A DNA stretch of 64,000 bases from Tolypothrix campylonemoides VB511288 (GTDB taxonomy: Bacteria; Cyanobacteriota; Cyanobacteriia; Cyanobacteriales; Nostocaceae): positions 169,106 through 233,105 of the forward strand of contig JXCB02000044.1 of the NCBI GenBank assembly GCA_000828075.3, given 5' to 3'. Below, piece after piece: positions 50,401-59,439 of the stretch; within the stretch, counting starts at the first letter, position 1, and every line of letters starts with the position of its first letter. The translations under genes and the position numbers were made by a program. The notes under the pieces were generated by a model that did not search any database, was not told the origin of the DNA, and saw nothing but the letters and a program-made list of their open reading frames with translations.

Positions 50401-50539
50401 TGGTCTGAAAAAGCAAAAATTCCAGGTTTGTAGTTAGTGCTTGAGCGATTAAGCCCTAATTATGAACTTAATTCATGTCAAAAGATGTGCAATTATATAA
50501 AATGGAGAATACTGTCTTGACATCTAATTACTGAGCATT

Positions 50540-50842
50540 ATGGCAAAAAAGAGCATGATTGAGCGCGAGAAAAAACGCGCTAAACTGGTGGCTAAGTACG
50601 CTGAAAAGCGCGAAGCCTTGCTGGAAGAATTCAAACAAGCAGAATCTCCTCTTGATAAGCTGGAAATTCACCGCGAAATTCAACAACTACCCCGCAATAG
50701 CGCTCCCAACCGTCGTCGTAACCGCTGCTGGGTAACTGGTCGTCCCAGAGGAGTTTACCGCGACTTTGGACTATCTCGGAACGTCCTGCGGGAATGGGCA
50801 CACGAAGGTATTTTGCCCGGAGTGGTTAAATCTAGTTGGTAG
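50540..50842 (+). CDS. rpsN: 30S ribosomal protein S14
   Basis: 100 residues, the long zinc-independent type: [40 protein letters not shown] and [20 protein letters not shown] with the C-terminal KSSW. It binds 16S rRNA in the head of the small subunit. As usual in cyanobacteria it stands outside the large ribosomal operon. A double-stem palindromic repeat lies 9 bp after the stop. Confidence 0.97.
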   Translation: MAKKSMIEREKKRAKLVAKYAEKREALLEEFKQAESPLDKLEIHREIQQLPRNSAPNRRRNRCWVTGRPRGVYRDFGLSRNVLREWAHEGILPGVVKSSW

Positions 50843-50851
50843 TCATTAGGA

Positions 50852-50892
50852 GCCACTGCGTTGCGGGGGTTCCCCCCGTTGAAGCAAGTGGC
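50852..50892. repeat. double-stem palindromic repeat after rpsN
   Basis: Outer arms GCCACT and AGTGGC; inner stem CGGGGG-tt-CCCCCCG. It is followed by ATTAGTCATT direct repeats to about 50940. Same family as 7784, 40430 and 59255. Confidence 0.75.
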
Positions 50893-50978
50893 GTTCATTA
50901 GTCATTAGTCATTAAGCCATTAGTCATTAGTCGTTAGCACATGACAAAGGGCAAAGGACTAATGACGAAGGACAAAAA

Positions 50979-51308
50979 TTACTGTCCGCAACATCTATCA
51001 ATTCCCAGACTATCTAGGAGTAAATCGCTGACAGCGTTGGCTATAGCAAACTCTCCATAGAAACTTTTGGAAAAATCAAACGACTGCATCTCTGTGACAA
51101 TGGCAATCACCAGAGAACCTAAGTCGTTTTCTCCTTCCATCCGTTGACGCACAAAAATTTGTGCTGCTCTTTCGGCTATTGTCTGATTGATTGCTTCTGG
51201 GATAAATTCTTGATCAAGCCAGTGATGCAAGCGCTGGCGCAACCATTCTCCCTCAAGCATAGGATTTTGAGGTGGTGGTAAGGTGATCGGTGGAATTGCT
51301 TCTGTCAT
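50979..51308 (-). CDS. conserved-looking hypothetical protein
   Basis: 109 residues. A proline-rich start (MTEAIPPITLPPPQNP) is followed by a predicted helical domain (LRQRLHHWLDQEFIPEAINQ, AERAAQIFVRQRMEGENDLG, SLVIAIVTEMQSFDFSKSFY). No catalytic motif is apparent. It is divergent from aat across about 100 bp. I recall similar small proteins in cyanobacteria but cannot name a family. Confidence 0.65.
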   Translation of the reverse strand: MTEAIPPITLPPPQNPMLEGEWLRQRLHHWLDQEFIPEAINQTIAERAAQIFVRQRMEGENDLGSLVIAIVTEMQSFDFSKSFYGEFAIANAVSDLLLDSLGIDRCCGQ

Positions 51309-51410
51309 TATCTTTTATTTTTATATTAAAGACTCAGGTTGCCAAAAAATACTTTCGTAGTAGGCGATCGCAGTGCTTACTACAAAATATGTTTTTTGCT
51401 TATTTTTATG

Positions 51411-51983
51411 CAATATGATATCGCCACTATTATTCAAAGCTATGCTCAAGGCTATTTTCTCATGGCTGATGAGGATGATGTGTTGGGGTGGTATAAAAGC
51501 CGCGATCGCACTCTCATTCCTTTAGATGAACGATTTCGTTACCCCAAGTCCCTACAGCGTGTTCTCAATCAAGAACGTTTTACCGTTGCGATTAACCGCG
51601 ATTTCAAAGCTGTTGTGGCTGGGTGTGCTAACCGAGAACTCACTTGGATTTCACCAGAATTAAAAGAGATTTATTGGGAACTTTACCAAGCGGGTTGGGC
51701 GTATAGTTTTGAAACTTGGCAAGGGGATGAACTTGCTGGGGGAATTTTAGGAATTGTGATTGGGGGTGCTTTTATTGGCGAGTCGATGTTTTACCGCATC
51801 AGTGAGGGTTCAAAGGTGGCGATGGTGAAGTTGGTGGAAAGGTTGCGCCAAAGGGAATTTGTCATATTTGATGCCCAAATGATGAACCCCCATTTAGAAA
51901 GGTTTGGTGCTTACGGCGTGAAAGATAAAGAGTACCAACAATTACTTTACAAAGCTTTGCAACGTTCTTGTTCACTAATTTAG
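51411..51983 (+). CDS. aat: leucyl/phenylalanyl-tRNA--protein transferase
   Basis: 190 residues from ATG 51411 ([20 protein letters not shown]); an upstream TTG at 51339 would extend over HIP1 repeat sequence. Family features: [20 protein letters not shown], the [20 protein letters not shown] core, [15 protein letters not shown] and [15 protein letters not shown]. It transfers Leu or Phe from tRNA to N-terminal Arg/Lys of proteins, marking them for ClpS/ClpAP degradation. Confidence 0.9.
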   Translation, partial: QYDIATIIQSYAQGYFLMADEDDVLGWYKSRDRTLIPLDERFRYPKSLQRVLNQERFTVAINRDFKAVVAGCANRELTWISPELKEIYWELYQAGWAYSFETWQGDELAGGILGIVIGGAFIGESMFYRISEGSKVAMVKLVERLRQREFVIFDAQMMNPHLERFGAYGVKDKEYQQLLYKALQRSCSLI

Positions 51984-52047
51984 CTAGCTCCGACAGAAGG
52001 TTGTTCGCAAGCATAGCACTCTCTACTGAAATTTACTAAGCTCTCAT

Positions 52048-52152
52048 TATAGCAGGGGACTAGGGACTGGGGACTGGGGACTGGGTGAAAAGTCTTTTTG
52101 TGTCTAGGTTTTATCATCGGTTGATGTCCTAACCACCTTGGCTGTTACTATA
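52048..52152. repeat. TATAGCA-ended repeat, copy 1 (105 bp)
   Basis: Begins TATAGCAGGGGACTAGGGAC with three GGGACTG units and ends GTCCTAACCACCTTGGCTGT then ACTATA. The same sequence occurs at 59220 with a palindromic repeat inserted. TA-bounded ends suggest a MITE of the IS630 type. Confidence 0.75.
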
Positions 52153-52212
52153 TATGCAAATTGTAAGCGCGACAGCTTATCAAGCCTGTATCGATAAGGA
52201 GTAGATATCAAG

Positions 52213-52698
52213 ATGTCAGAGAAAAAATCCTTTCTTTTGCGAGCTTCTGAAATAGCACAGAAAGAAACTACTTTCTCTCATCCTTGGAACCCTAACTCAC
52301 TCATCAGTGGAACTCAGATGAGTCGTTTAGTAGGACTCGCAAGGGTAGGCGTAAGTCTTGCCAAGATACCACCCGGGAAAGAATCGTTTATCTATCATGC
52401 TCATTATCGAGAAGAAGAATGGATTTACATTATTTCCGGTCGTGGGGTAGCGGAAATTGATGGTGAGGAATTTGAAGTCAGCGCAGGGGATTTCATGGGT
52501 TTTCCAACACCTTCAGTAGCGCATCATTTACGTAATCCCTACGATGAGGAGTTGGTTTATCTAATGGGCGGAGAGAGTCTTGATGTGGAGATTGCGGACT
52601 TTCCTCGGTTGGGTAAGCGAATGCTTCGACGCGGGGGAGAGGTAGAAATTTACGATATATCGAATGCTAAAAGTTTTGGACCACTAGATGAGACTTGA
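52213..52698 (+). CDS. cupin-domain protein
   Basis: 161 residues. The two cupin motifs are readable: HAHYREEEWIYIISGRGVAE (G-x5-HxHx3,4-E-x6-G form) and GDFMGFPTPSVAHHLRNP (G-x5-PxG-x2-H-x3-N form). The His/Glu set is suitable for a metal. Single-cupin proteins of this size include isomerases, dioxygenases and sugar-binding proteins; the substrate is unknown. AAGGAG lies 13 nt before the ATG. It stands alone between repeat-rich gaps. Confidence 0.87.
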   Translation: MSEKKSFLLRASEIAQKETTFSHPWNPNSLISGTQMSRLVGLARVGVSLAKIPPGKESFIYHAHYREEEWIYIISGRGVAEIDGEEFEVSAGDFMGFPTPSVAHHLRNPYDEELVYLMGGESLDVEIADFPRLGKRMLRRGGEVEIYDISNAKSFGPLDET

Positions 52699-52930
52699 TC
52701 CTTTTGGGAGCGGGCGGACGAGCATGGCTTTTGTCATGCCCTATAAATGACTTGAAGCTATGGGGTTGGAGAGAGCGTTTTAAGTAAATTAACTATAGTT
52801 TCTTGAAGCGCATCAGCTGACCTTAAGTGCATTTTTGCGTGTCAACTAAAATATTAAGGCACCTGAGAGATATCTAAAGCTGCCAAAAACTGATATTCTA
52901 CAACTTGTAGTTAAAAGTACCCCGATTTTA

Positions 52931-54310
52931 TTGTCATTGAACGTGGCTCAAAACTACCGCCGTGCTAAGCTCAAAGGCAAATCCTTCAAAGGGCAAGACT
53001 TAACAGGTGCAGATTTTTCCTATTGCGATATCCAAGGTACTGACTTCACAGATGCCATTCTTAGAGGAGCAAACTTCAGCCATGCCAGAGCAGGACTGCA
53101 ACGCCGTTGGGCAATGACCATACTAATATCTGCATTACTGCTGTCGGCAGTATCAGGATTGCTATCGGCTGTCGGTGGCTCTCTGTTGGGATTCATTGTA
53201 GTAAATGGGAACCGTGAAAATATCTATGTTGCCGTCATCAGCTTAATAGTATTGTTACTCTTTTTTCTCATCACTATGCGTCGAGGCGTGGCTGCAGCCT
53301 GTGGATTTTTGGCAGTGGCAGTTGTATGTGCTGGGGTTGCAGCAGTAGTATGGGCAGGGATCGTGGCAGTAGCATGGGTTGGCGCAGGCACCCAGACACG
53401 GGTGATGGAATTGTCAGGGGTGGTGACAGTCGTCGTCACAGGTGCTGTAGGAGTGGTTGTGGCTGCAACAGGGCTGGCAGTTATAGCTGGGGCAGCGGTA
53501 GTGGCAGGGGCTATAGCTGGGCTATTTGCAGTAGCAGTGACAGTAGCAATGGCAGGCGCGGTAGCCGGAGCAGTGGTTGTCGCAGCGGCAAAGGTAGGTG
53601 GTGTAACAGCAGGAGCACTGGCAGTGACAGTAGCAGTATTAACATTAATCCTGTCTACTGACGTTAGTTGCCGTGCTTTATTTGAAGATGAGAAGCAAAG
53701 CTGGCTTCGCAATATTGCTTTTGGCTTAGTAACAAAACGCGCAACCAGTTTTCAAGCAAGTGATTTAACAGATGCCGACTTTACGCAGGCAAGACTGAAA
53801 AATACCAATTTCAACAAATCTATCCTGACACGCACCTGCTGGTTTCAAGCGAAAAACCTGAACCTTGCTGATATCAGGACAACGTATCTTAAGGATGAAA
53901 ATATACGACAATTGCTGATAACAAAAGACTTGCAGAACAAAAATTTCGATGGCTGGAACCTGCAAGGTATCAATTTGCAGGGAGCTAATATCAGAGATGC
54001 TAGCTTGATTGCAGCTAGGCTGAATGAATCTAATTTACAAGATGCTGATATTTCCAGAGCTAACCTTACAAAAGCCCAATTAGACAGAACTGATTTTAGA
54101 GGTGCAATTCTTACAGGCGCATATATTGGAGATTGGGGTATAACTCCGGAAACCAAACTAGATGGAGTTAAGTGTGAGTACATCTTCATGTATGTACCCA
54201 CAAAAGATAATCCTAATCCCTATCGCCTACCCACCAATTGGGAAGAGACATTTAAAGACGGTGAATTTACTCAATTTATGAGCAGTTCGTCAAAATTCTC
54301 AAACATTTAG
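52931..54310 (+). CDS. pentapeptide-repeat protein with a V/A/G-rich membrane region
   Basis: 459 residues; start uncertain (TTG 52931, with a second TTG and a GTG just after it). Residues 8-55 are pentapeptide repeats (A-x-L/F-x-G: GKSFKGQDLTGADF, DAILRGANFSHA). The middle 180 residues hold about six hydrophobic segments, the later ones almost only Val, Ala and Gly (GVVTVVVTGAVGVVVAATGL). The C-terminal 170 residues are again pentapeptide repeats (ADFTQARLKNTNFNKS, LQGINLQGANIRDASL). Such quadrilateral helices flank a membrane core here. Function unknown; it overlaps the convergent DUF3598 gene by 4 bp. Confidence 0.85.
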   Translation: MSLNVAQNYRRAKLKGKSFKGQDLTGADFSYCDIQGTDFTDAILRGANFSHARAGLQRRWAMTILISALLLSAVSGLLSAVGGSLLGFIVVNGNRENIYVAVISLIVLLLFFLITMRRGVAAACGFLAVAVVCAGVAAVVWAGIVAVAWVGAGTQTRVMELSGVVTVVVTGAVGVVVAATGLAVIAGAAVVAGAIAGLFAVAVTVAMAGAVAGAVVVAAAKVGGVTAGALAVTVAVLTLILSTDVSCRALFEDEKQSWLRNIAFGLVTKRATSFQASDLTDADFTQARLKNTNFNKSILTRTCWFQAKNLNLADIRTTYLKDENIRQLLITKDLQNKNFDGWNLQGINLQGANIRDASLIAARLNESNLQDADISRANLTKAQLDRTDFRGAILTGAYIGDWGITPETKLDGVKCEYIFMYVPTKDNPNPYRLPTNWEETFKDGEFTQFMSSSSKFSNI

Positions 54311-55125
54311 TGAACAGAAGCAACCCGACGTTCTGTCACCAAAGTCAGGCTCACCCAGTCGCCTTTGTCGCTGTAACTGCGAATCATCCGCTGGCGCAAG
54401 TCGGGTTGGATAAGCCAACCGACTTCAAGAAAAAGTGGTTGACGTAATTGCAGTTTAAGTGGTGAAGTGGCAGAAGCACCATCGGGTAGGAATAATACTT
54501 GTATCTGCTTTTGCGGATCTTCGTCGAAATGGATAATAGAGTCTTTAACAGTCGCGGTTGAGGTAATTGTGCGTTCCCCAAAGGTTAAGCTTTGCCTTAG
54601 TCGCCCAGCACTATCAAGTTCTAATTGCATTTTGGTGGGGTAACTCTGGGGAGGACGCCAGTCTGGATATATTGTGACTGCTTCACCCTGCCATTCTCCC
54701 AGAAGGTCATCTAGTTTCAAAGGTGGACGTTGTTCTGGTTGAGTTCCGGCAAGATGTTCTCGAATGAGGGTAAGTTTGTCTAGCTGCAGGTTTTTGTCAA
54801 ATAACTGAACGAGGCGTAAGCGGCGATTTTCGTGAATTAACCCAAGTTCTGCCCCAAATTCAGAAAATGGTCCTAGCTGGATTGAACCTTGCGAAAACGC
54901 CCCATTTTCAAAAAAAAGTACACCTCGTCCTAAAGAAGAGTATTCTAAAACCTTATCATTCCCCCCCAAACGGATAGTCTGGCGGATTGTTTGGTTGTTG
55001 TTCAATCCTTCTAAGCAAACTACGCTAGGAATATCTTCCAGAAGTTCACCTTGAGGTGAGACACGGGTAAATGAACCTTGCCATTCACCGAGATTTTTCA
55101 GCAAAGCTTCCCATTGAGAGTGCAT
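54307..55125 (-). CDS. DUF3598 family lipocalin-like protein
   Basis: 272 residues from ATG 55125 (MHSQWEALLKNLGEWQGSFT). The frame extends 41 codons upstream to 55248 but that part looks non-coding. Two similar beta-barrel halves are visible: LGEWQGSFTRVSPQGE near the start and LLGEWQGEAVTIYPDWRPPQ in the middle, each beginning with G-E-W-x-G. The C-terminus ERRMIRSY-like RQRMIRSYSDKGDWVSLTLV is typical. The family occurs in cyanobacteria and plants; its role is not established to my knowledge. Confidence 0.8.
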   Translation of the reverse strand: MHSQWEALLKNLGEWQGSFTRVSPQGELLEDIPSVVCLEGLNNNQTIRQTIRLGGNDKVLEYSSLGRGVLFFENGAFSQGSIQLGPFSEFGAELGLIHENRRLRLVQLFDKNLQLDKLTLIREHLAGTQPEQRPPLKLDDLLGEWQGEAVTIYPDWRPPQSYPTKMQLELDSAGRLRQSLTFGERTITSTATVKDSIIHFDEDPQKQIQVLFLPDGASATSPLKLQLRQPLFLEVGWLIQPDLRQRMIRSYSDKGDWVSLTLVTERRVASVH

Positions 55126-55310
55126 ATTTATAATTCTTAAATTATTATGAGGAATTATAAATGATAAAGAGTAACAATTATTATCATTTTTTAGCTTCTG
55201 GCACGCCACTTCTAATAAACTGTGTTTCATTACAGTTTCAATGGGCATCGCTTAAAAGACCCACGTACTAAGCTGTTTATAGTAAATACTATTGCTAACT
55301 TTCTCAGTGT

Positions 55311-56198
55311 ATGAAAAAACAGTCATCAACTTCTGCCCTTGAAGGTTTTATCTCGTTTCGTGGTCATCAAGTGTGGTATCGCATTGTTAAACCGAACCAA
55401 GAAGCAGAAGGCAAACTACCTCTGTTGTGTCTTCATGGAGGTCCAGGAGTACCCCACGATTACTTGGAACCATTAGAAGCGATCGCTCACACGGGAAGGC
55501 GAGTTATTTTCTACGATCAACTAGGATGTGGAAATAGCGATCGCCCTACTGACGCAAATTTATATTCCATTGATTTATTTAAAGATGAACTTATAGCTAT
55601 CCGCAGCACTTTAAACTTAGAGCAAATCCATCTTTTTGGACAATCATGGGGTGGTTGTTTGGCACTAGAACATGCTCTTTCTCAAGCAACTGGTTTAGCA
55701 AGTCTAATTTTGGCTAGTACACCTGCCAACATTCAACAATTTGTGAGTGAAGCTTATAGCTTGATGAATAATCTACCAGCAGATATCAAAAAGATTATTA
55801 GTAAACATGAAACCGCTCTTACAACCCAAGACCCAGAATATAAACAAGCTATGGAGGTCTTTAACCATTCTTTTCTCTGCCGTTTAAACCCTTGGCCTAG
55901 TTGTTTAACTAAAGCATACAGTAAAGTTGGTACAGAGTTTCGGGGTGCTGGCAAAATCATTGACTGGAATATTGAAAACCGCTTGAGTGAGATTTGTGTA
56001 CCGACACTGCTGCTCTCTGGTAGATATGATGAAGTAACTCCAGCTTGTGTAGAAAAATTAAAACAAGGTATTTCTGATTCAGAGTGGGTACTATTTGAAA
56101 ACAGTTCACATATGCCTCATTTGGAAGAAACAGAAATTTTTCTGCAAGTGTTAGACGAATTTTTGAGTCGAGTAGAACACAATCGTGGCTATCTCTGA
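55311..56198 (+). CDS. alpha/beta hydrolase, proline iminopeptidase family
   Basis: 295 residues. The signature HGGPGVPHDYLEPLEAIA forms the oxyanion region; YDQLGCGNSDRP follows; the nucleophile elbow is GQSWGG (Ser near residue 111); the acid is in LLSGRYDEVTP and the histidine in SSHMPHLEE. Proteins of this family release N-terminal proline or act on small amides and esters. Cytosolic, no signal peptide. It is divergent from the DUF3598 gene. Confidence 0.9.
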   Translation: MKKQSSTSALEGFISFRGHQVWYRIVKPNQEAEGKLPLLCLHGGPGVPHDYLEPLEAIAHTGRRVIFYDQLGCGNSDRPTDANLYSIDLFKDELIAIRSTLNLEQIHLFGQSWGGCLALEHALSQATGLASLILASTPANIQQFVSEAYSLMNNLPADIKKIISKHETALTTQDPEYKQAMEVFNHSFLCRLNPWPSCLTKAYSKVGTEFRGAGKIIDWNIENRLSEICVPTLLLSGRYDEVTPACVEKLKQGISDSEWVLFENSSHMPHLEETEIFLQVLDEFLSRVEHNRGYL

Positions 56199-56625
56199 CC
56201 AATCAATTATCAATATAGGATAGGAATGGTACATATAATTAACAAGAATATCTCTAAAAGTCAGTAGACCGAAAAATGAGCGCGATTGCATTCTGGCACT
56301 GCGTTCCGCGCAATCGCTCTAGAATACTGACTTCACTAAGCTTATTTTGAATTCAAAAACTGTATTCCAAAGTACGGTTGTTTGATTTTTTCTGGGGAGT
56401 TGTATTATAAGTAAAGTTAATAAGCTAAGTTGCTAGTTATTGATTCAGGCGATCGCCAAAGGGCAGTGCGCTACGTGCAATCGTCAGGTACTAAGCTTGA
56501 TATGAAGTTTTACAATATGCGTCCTCCAACAGTTAATTTCGTTGACCATTGATAGAGGTAGTTTTCACTCAATTTCCTTAAGTTAAGAAACAATGCTACA
56601 AAATTCTTTCCATAAGGAAATTGCT
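56199..56625. other. gene-free stretch with a HIP1-type hairpin
   Basis: A hairpin at 56279-56321 pairs GAGCGCGATTGC with GCGCAATCGCTC around a short loop. A further HIP1 unit lies near 56450. The final 30 bp include AAGGA, the ribosome site for PPK2. Nothing else is recognised. Confidence 0.5.
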
Positions 56626-57579
56626 ATGAATACACCGAGCAATGTACCAGACAACATTTTGACTGCAAAACAGCGTGGTTCTGAACCTTTCCACGCGGCA
56701 GCAAAAGCGACAACCGAGGTAGCATCAGAAATGGCTCCAGAGAAAATTGTAGTATCCCCGCCACCAAAACCAAATTATGCCCGCTATCGAGTTCGACCAG
56801 AACAGCCAATTGTTTTAGCTAATCTTGATCCGAACGCCTCTGAAGATTACAAACACAAAAAAGACGCTGAAGATGAGCTTGAACACCAGCGCCAGCGGCT
56901 TCAGAATTTGCAAGAACGGTTGTATGCTGAACATCAACGCAGCTTATTGATTGTGCTGCAAGCAATGGACACAGGTGGTAAAGATGGCACAATCAAACAC
57001 GTTTTTGGTGGACTCAACCCCCAAGGTTGCCAAGTATGGTCTTTCAAAAAGCCAAGTGATGAGGAGTCAAGTCATGACTTTCTCTGGCGTTACCATCAGC
57101 GGACGCCGCAGCGCGGGATGATTTCTATCTTCAACCGCTCTCACTATGAAGATGTGTTGATTGTGAGGGTGAAGCAGTTAGTACCCCAGGAGGTTTGGCA
57201 GGAGCGCTATCATCTGATTAACGAGTTCGAGCATATGCTAACTCTTAACAATATCAGAGTGATTAAGTTTTTTCTCCACATTTCTAAAGATGAACAAAAA
57301 CGACGCTTGGAAAGTCGGCTAAACGACCCCAATAAGCACTGGAAGTTTTCTAGTAATGATATTAAAGAGCGTCAGTTTTGGGATGATTACCAAGCAGCGT
57401 TTCAAGATGCAATTAATAATTGCTCGACTGGTTATGCTCCATGGTATGTGGTGCCGGCTAACAAAAAGTGGTATCGTAATCTCGTTGTTGCCCGTACAAT
57501 TGCCGATACGCTTGAGTCAATGAACCCACAATACCCGCCTGCTGAGGTGGGGTTAGAAAATATCGTGGTTCCAGATTGA
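56626..57579 (+). CDS. ppk2: polyphosphate kinase 2 family phosphotransferase
   Basis: 317 residues from ATG 56626 (MNTPSNVPDNILTAKQRGSE), which has AAGGA 8 nt upstream; an ATG at 56593 lacks one. Walker A is in MDTGGKDGTIKHVFGGLNPQ, the lid region in RYHQRTPQRGMISIFNRSHY, and Walker B-like EDVLIVRVK. PPK2 enzymes move phosphate between polyphosphate and ADP/AMP or GDP; the AMP/ADP preference cannot be read here. Cytosolic. Monocistronic. Confidence 0.93.
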   Translation: MNTPSNVPDNILTAKQRGSEPFHAAAKATTEVASEMAPEKIVVSPPPKPNYARYRVRPEQPIVLANLDPNASEDYKHKKDAEDELEHQRQRLQNLQERLYAEHQRSLLIVLQAMDTGGKDGTIKHVFGGLNPQGCQVWSFKKPSDEESSHDFLWRYHQRTPQRGMISIFNRSHYEDVLIVRVKQLVPQEVWQERYHLINEFEHMLTLNNIRVIKFFLHISKDEQKRRLESRLNDPNKHWKFSSNDIKERQFWDDYQAAFQDAINNCSTGYAPWYVVPANKKWYRNLVVARTIADTLESMNPQYPPAEVGLENIVVPD

Positions 57580-57764
57580 GCTTGAACCTCTAAGATAACT
57601 TCATGGTTTTCTAACGCTTATCAGTGAATAGTAACCATAGGTAGGTGTAAGTGTTGCATTCCTTGATGGTGGGTTTTACCCAATCGAACTGGGGGGCTGA
57701 AATTGTTAAGATTAAAGAACTTACACTATATAAGACCTAGTCTAAAAGAGCGAGTTACAGCATC

Positions 57765-58328
57765 ATGCCTATAGAAATCGCTGTTGAGAAGAAAAAGTTA
57801 AAAAATCCGCCATTAGAACTTCATTACCTAGGCGATCGCGTCCTCCGTCAACCAGCTAAGCGCGTGTCTAAAATCGATGAGGAACTTCGTCAAGTGGTAC
57901 GTGAAATGTTGCAAACCATGTACAGTAAGGATGGCATTGGTTTGGCTGCACCCCAAGTGGGAATTCACAAACAACTCATTGTCATTGACTGCGAACCAGA
58001 TAACCCAGCTAACCCACCACTGGTGTTGATTAACCCGACTATCAAGCAGGCTAGTCGCGAAATTTGTGTGGCGCAGGAAGGATGTTTGAGCATTCCAGGT
58101 GTCTACATGGATGTGAAGCGCCCGCAAGTTGTAGAAATTTCTTACAAAGACGAGTATGGGCGTCCCCGGACACTAAAGGCTGGAGATTTGCTAGGACGTT
58201 GTATTCAACACGAGATGGATCACCTCAATGGTGTGGTATTTGTAGATCGTGTAGATAATTCTTTGGCTTTGGCGCAAGAGCTATCTAAGCATGGCTTTTC
58301 ACATCAAGCTGTAAAACCAGTAGCATAG
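57765..58328 (+). CDS. def: peptide deformylase
   Basis: 187 residues with all three motifs: GIGLAAPQVG (motif 1), EGCLSIPG (motif 2, metal-binding Cys) and HEMDHLNG (motif 3, HExxH). It removes the formyl group from nascent N-terminal methionine. N-terminal LHYLGDRVLRQPAKRVSKID is typical of cyanobacterial Def. A small membrane protein gene follows 12 bp after the stop and may be co-transcribed. Confidence 0.96.
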   Translation: MPIEIAVEKKKLKNPPLELHYLGDRVLRQPAKRVSKIDEELRQVVREMLQTMYSKDGIGLAAPQVGIHKQLIVIDCEPDNPANPPLVLINPTIKQASREICVAQEGCLSIPGVYMDVKRPQVVEISYKDEYGRPRTLKAGDLLGRCIQHEMDHLNGVVFVDRVDNSLALAQELSKHGFSHQAVKPVA

Positions 58329-58340
58329 GGTGGTCAGGTA

Positions 58341-58547
58341 GTGAATACAGTTACTCCAAAAAGCGGTTTATTTCTGGCTGGTTCTTGTATCACAGCTATA
58401 GCGGCGGTAGGTTCAATTTTTGAACTCGCTTCTGGACAACCGGACTTGGGTACTCAAACAACTGCAATTATTCTGGCATTAAGCATTCCACTGACAGGAT
58501 TATTTTTCGTTGTTGCAGTTAGGGATGCTAAAGCTAATATTAAATAA
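58341..58547 (+). CDS. small two-helix membrane protein
   Basis: 68 residues from a GTG 12 bp after def. Two hydrophobic segments (SGLFLAGSCITAIAAVGSIF and TTAIILALSIPLTGLFFVVA) with a short polar loop and a basic tail (RDAKANIK). I recall similar short proteins in cyanobacteria without a known role. The close spacing to def supports it being real. Confidence 0.65.
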   Translation: MNTVTPKSGLFLAGSCITAIAAVGSIFELASGQPDLGTQTTAIILALSIPLTGLFFVVAVRDAKANIK

Positions 58548-58987
58548 GCATCAGGTGTAGAGTAAGGAAAAGGAAAAAGGAAAAAGGAAAACTAAATCAC
58601 TTTACCTTTTGCCTTTTACCTTTTACTTAAGCTTCATTGTTTTGTTGCAATTCTTGAGAAAAATTCCGAGAAATTGAATATAGTACAACTTTGACATCTC
58701 CCACGGCTCGACTTCGTTATTCAAGATTATTTATTAGAGCTGATTTATTAGAGCTGGATGGGGGATAAGATATTTAATTTGGTTACACGGTTTGTAAATA
58801 TTTTTTATAGTCCTTACTAGACGCCGGAATTATTTTTTTAAGCCCCTTGAAGTAAATAGCTCACCTACCTTTAGACTTATTTATTTTGTTAAGAAATGTT
58901 AGGTAAAATATGTCATAAGGTTGAGGTAACTCATTGAACACTCGGAGAAAAATACAAAGGACAAATTAATTCAACAACAAGGCAGTC
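58548..58987. other. gene-free stretch with mirrored purine/pyrimidine tracts
   Basis: AAGGAAA-type purine repeats (58563-58592) are followed by their complementary TTTACCTTTTGCC tract (58601-58628), able to fold on itself after the small membrane gene. The remainder is A/T-rich. Nothing else found. Confidence 0.5.
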
Positions 58988-59206
58988 ATGATGCTTACTG
59001 TTGGCGATTCTGCAATTCACCAAAAAACAGGCGAATCTGGAGTAGTGATTGGTTACGGTCATGAACTAGTTAATAACGCTTACCAAACGACCCTCAAAGT
59101 ACTAGTTTCCAACCAGAATGAGACGAATCAAACCAGTTCGATAAAAGAAGATTTGTATTCCGAGTGGCTCAAGAGTGATGACGATGGACAAAGAGTGGAT
59201 AACTGA
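58988..59206 (+). CDS. small hypothetical protein
   Basis: 72 residues, ATG 58988 (or the next ATG, 58991). MLTVGDSAIHQKTGESGVVI, GYGHELVNNAYQTTLKVLVS and an acidic C-terminus (LYSEWLKSDDDGQRVDN). The first half reads like a small beta barrel (V-G-D-x-x-x-H-x-x-x-x-x-G-V-V-I-G-Y). No family known to me; a TATAGCA repeat follows 14 bp after the stop. Confidence 0.6.
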   Translation: MMLTVGDSAIHQKTGESGVVIGYGHELVNNAYQTTLKVLVSNQNETNQTSSIKEDLYSEWLKSDDDGQRVDN

Positions 59207-59219
59207 CACTCTTTTTGTT

Positions 59220-59381
59220 TATAGCAGGGGACTAGGGACTGGGGACTGGTGAGTCCAGCGCCGTGCGGGGGTTTCCCCCGTTGAGGCGACTGGCGAACCC
59301 GAAGGGGGAGTGGGTCAAAAGTCTTTTTGTGTCTAGGTTGTATCATCTGTTGATGTCCTAACCACCTTAGCTGTTGCTATA
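59220..59381. repeat. TATAGCA-ended repeat, copy 2 with a nested palindrome (162 bp)
   Basis: Matches copy 1 (52048) from TATAGCAGGGGACTAGGG to ACCACCTTAGCTGT, with TATAGCA inverted at both ends. Between the GGGACTGG units and the TCAAAAGTC part it carries about 60 extra bp including a double-stem palindrome (59255-59293). The pair thus shows one repeat inserted in another. Confidence 0.78.
59255..59293. repeat. double-stem palindromic repeat nested in copy 2
   Basis: Outer arms CCAGCGCC and GGCGACTGG, inner stem CGGGGG-ttt-CCCCCG. The corresponding position in copy 1 at 52048 is empty. Confidence 0.75.
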
Positions 59382-59406
59382 GTTTCAAAAATTAGTTAAA
59401 ACAACA

Positions 59407-59435
59407 AAGCCTCTAGAGAAGTTTTCTAGAGGCTT
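59407..59435 (-). terminator. terminator-like hairpin for the transglutaminase-like gene
   Basis: AGCCTCTAGA and TCTAGAGGCT form a 10-bp stem with a 7-nt loop. On the minus strand it is followed by TTGTTGTTTT. It lies at the 3' end of the broken transglutaminase-like gene, whose residual frame runs straight into it. Confidence 0.6.
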
Positions 59436-59439
59436 GTCA

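Noticed and set aside
53224..53712. 162-codon antisense frame in the pentapeptide protein gene (and a 111-codon frame on the plus strand)
   Set aside because: Consequences of the low-complexity Val/Ala/Gly coding region; the pentapeptide domains on both sides fix the real frame.
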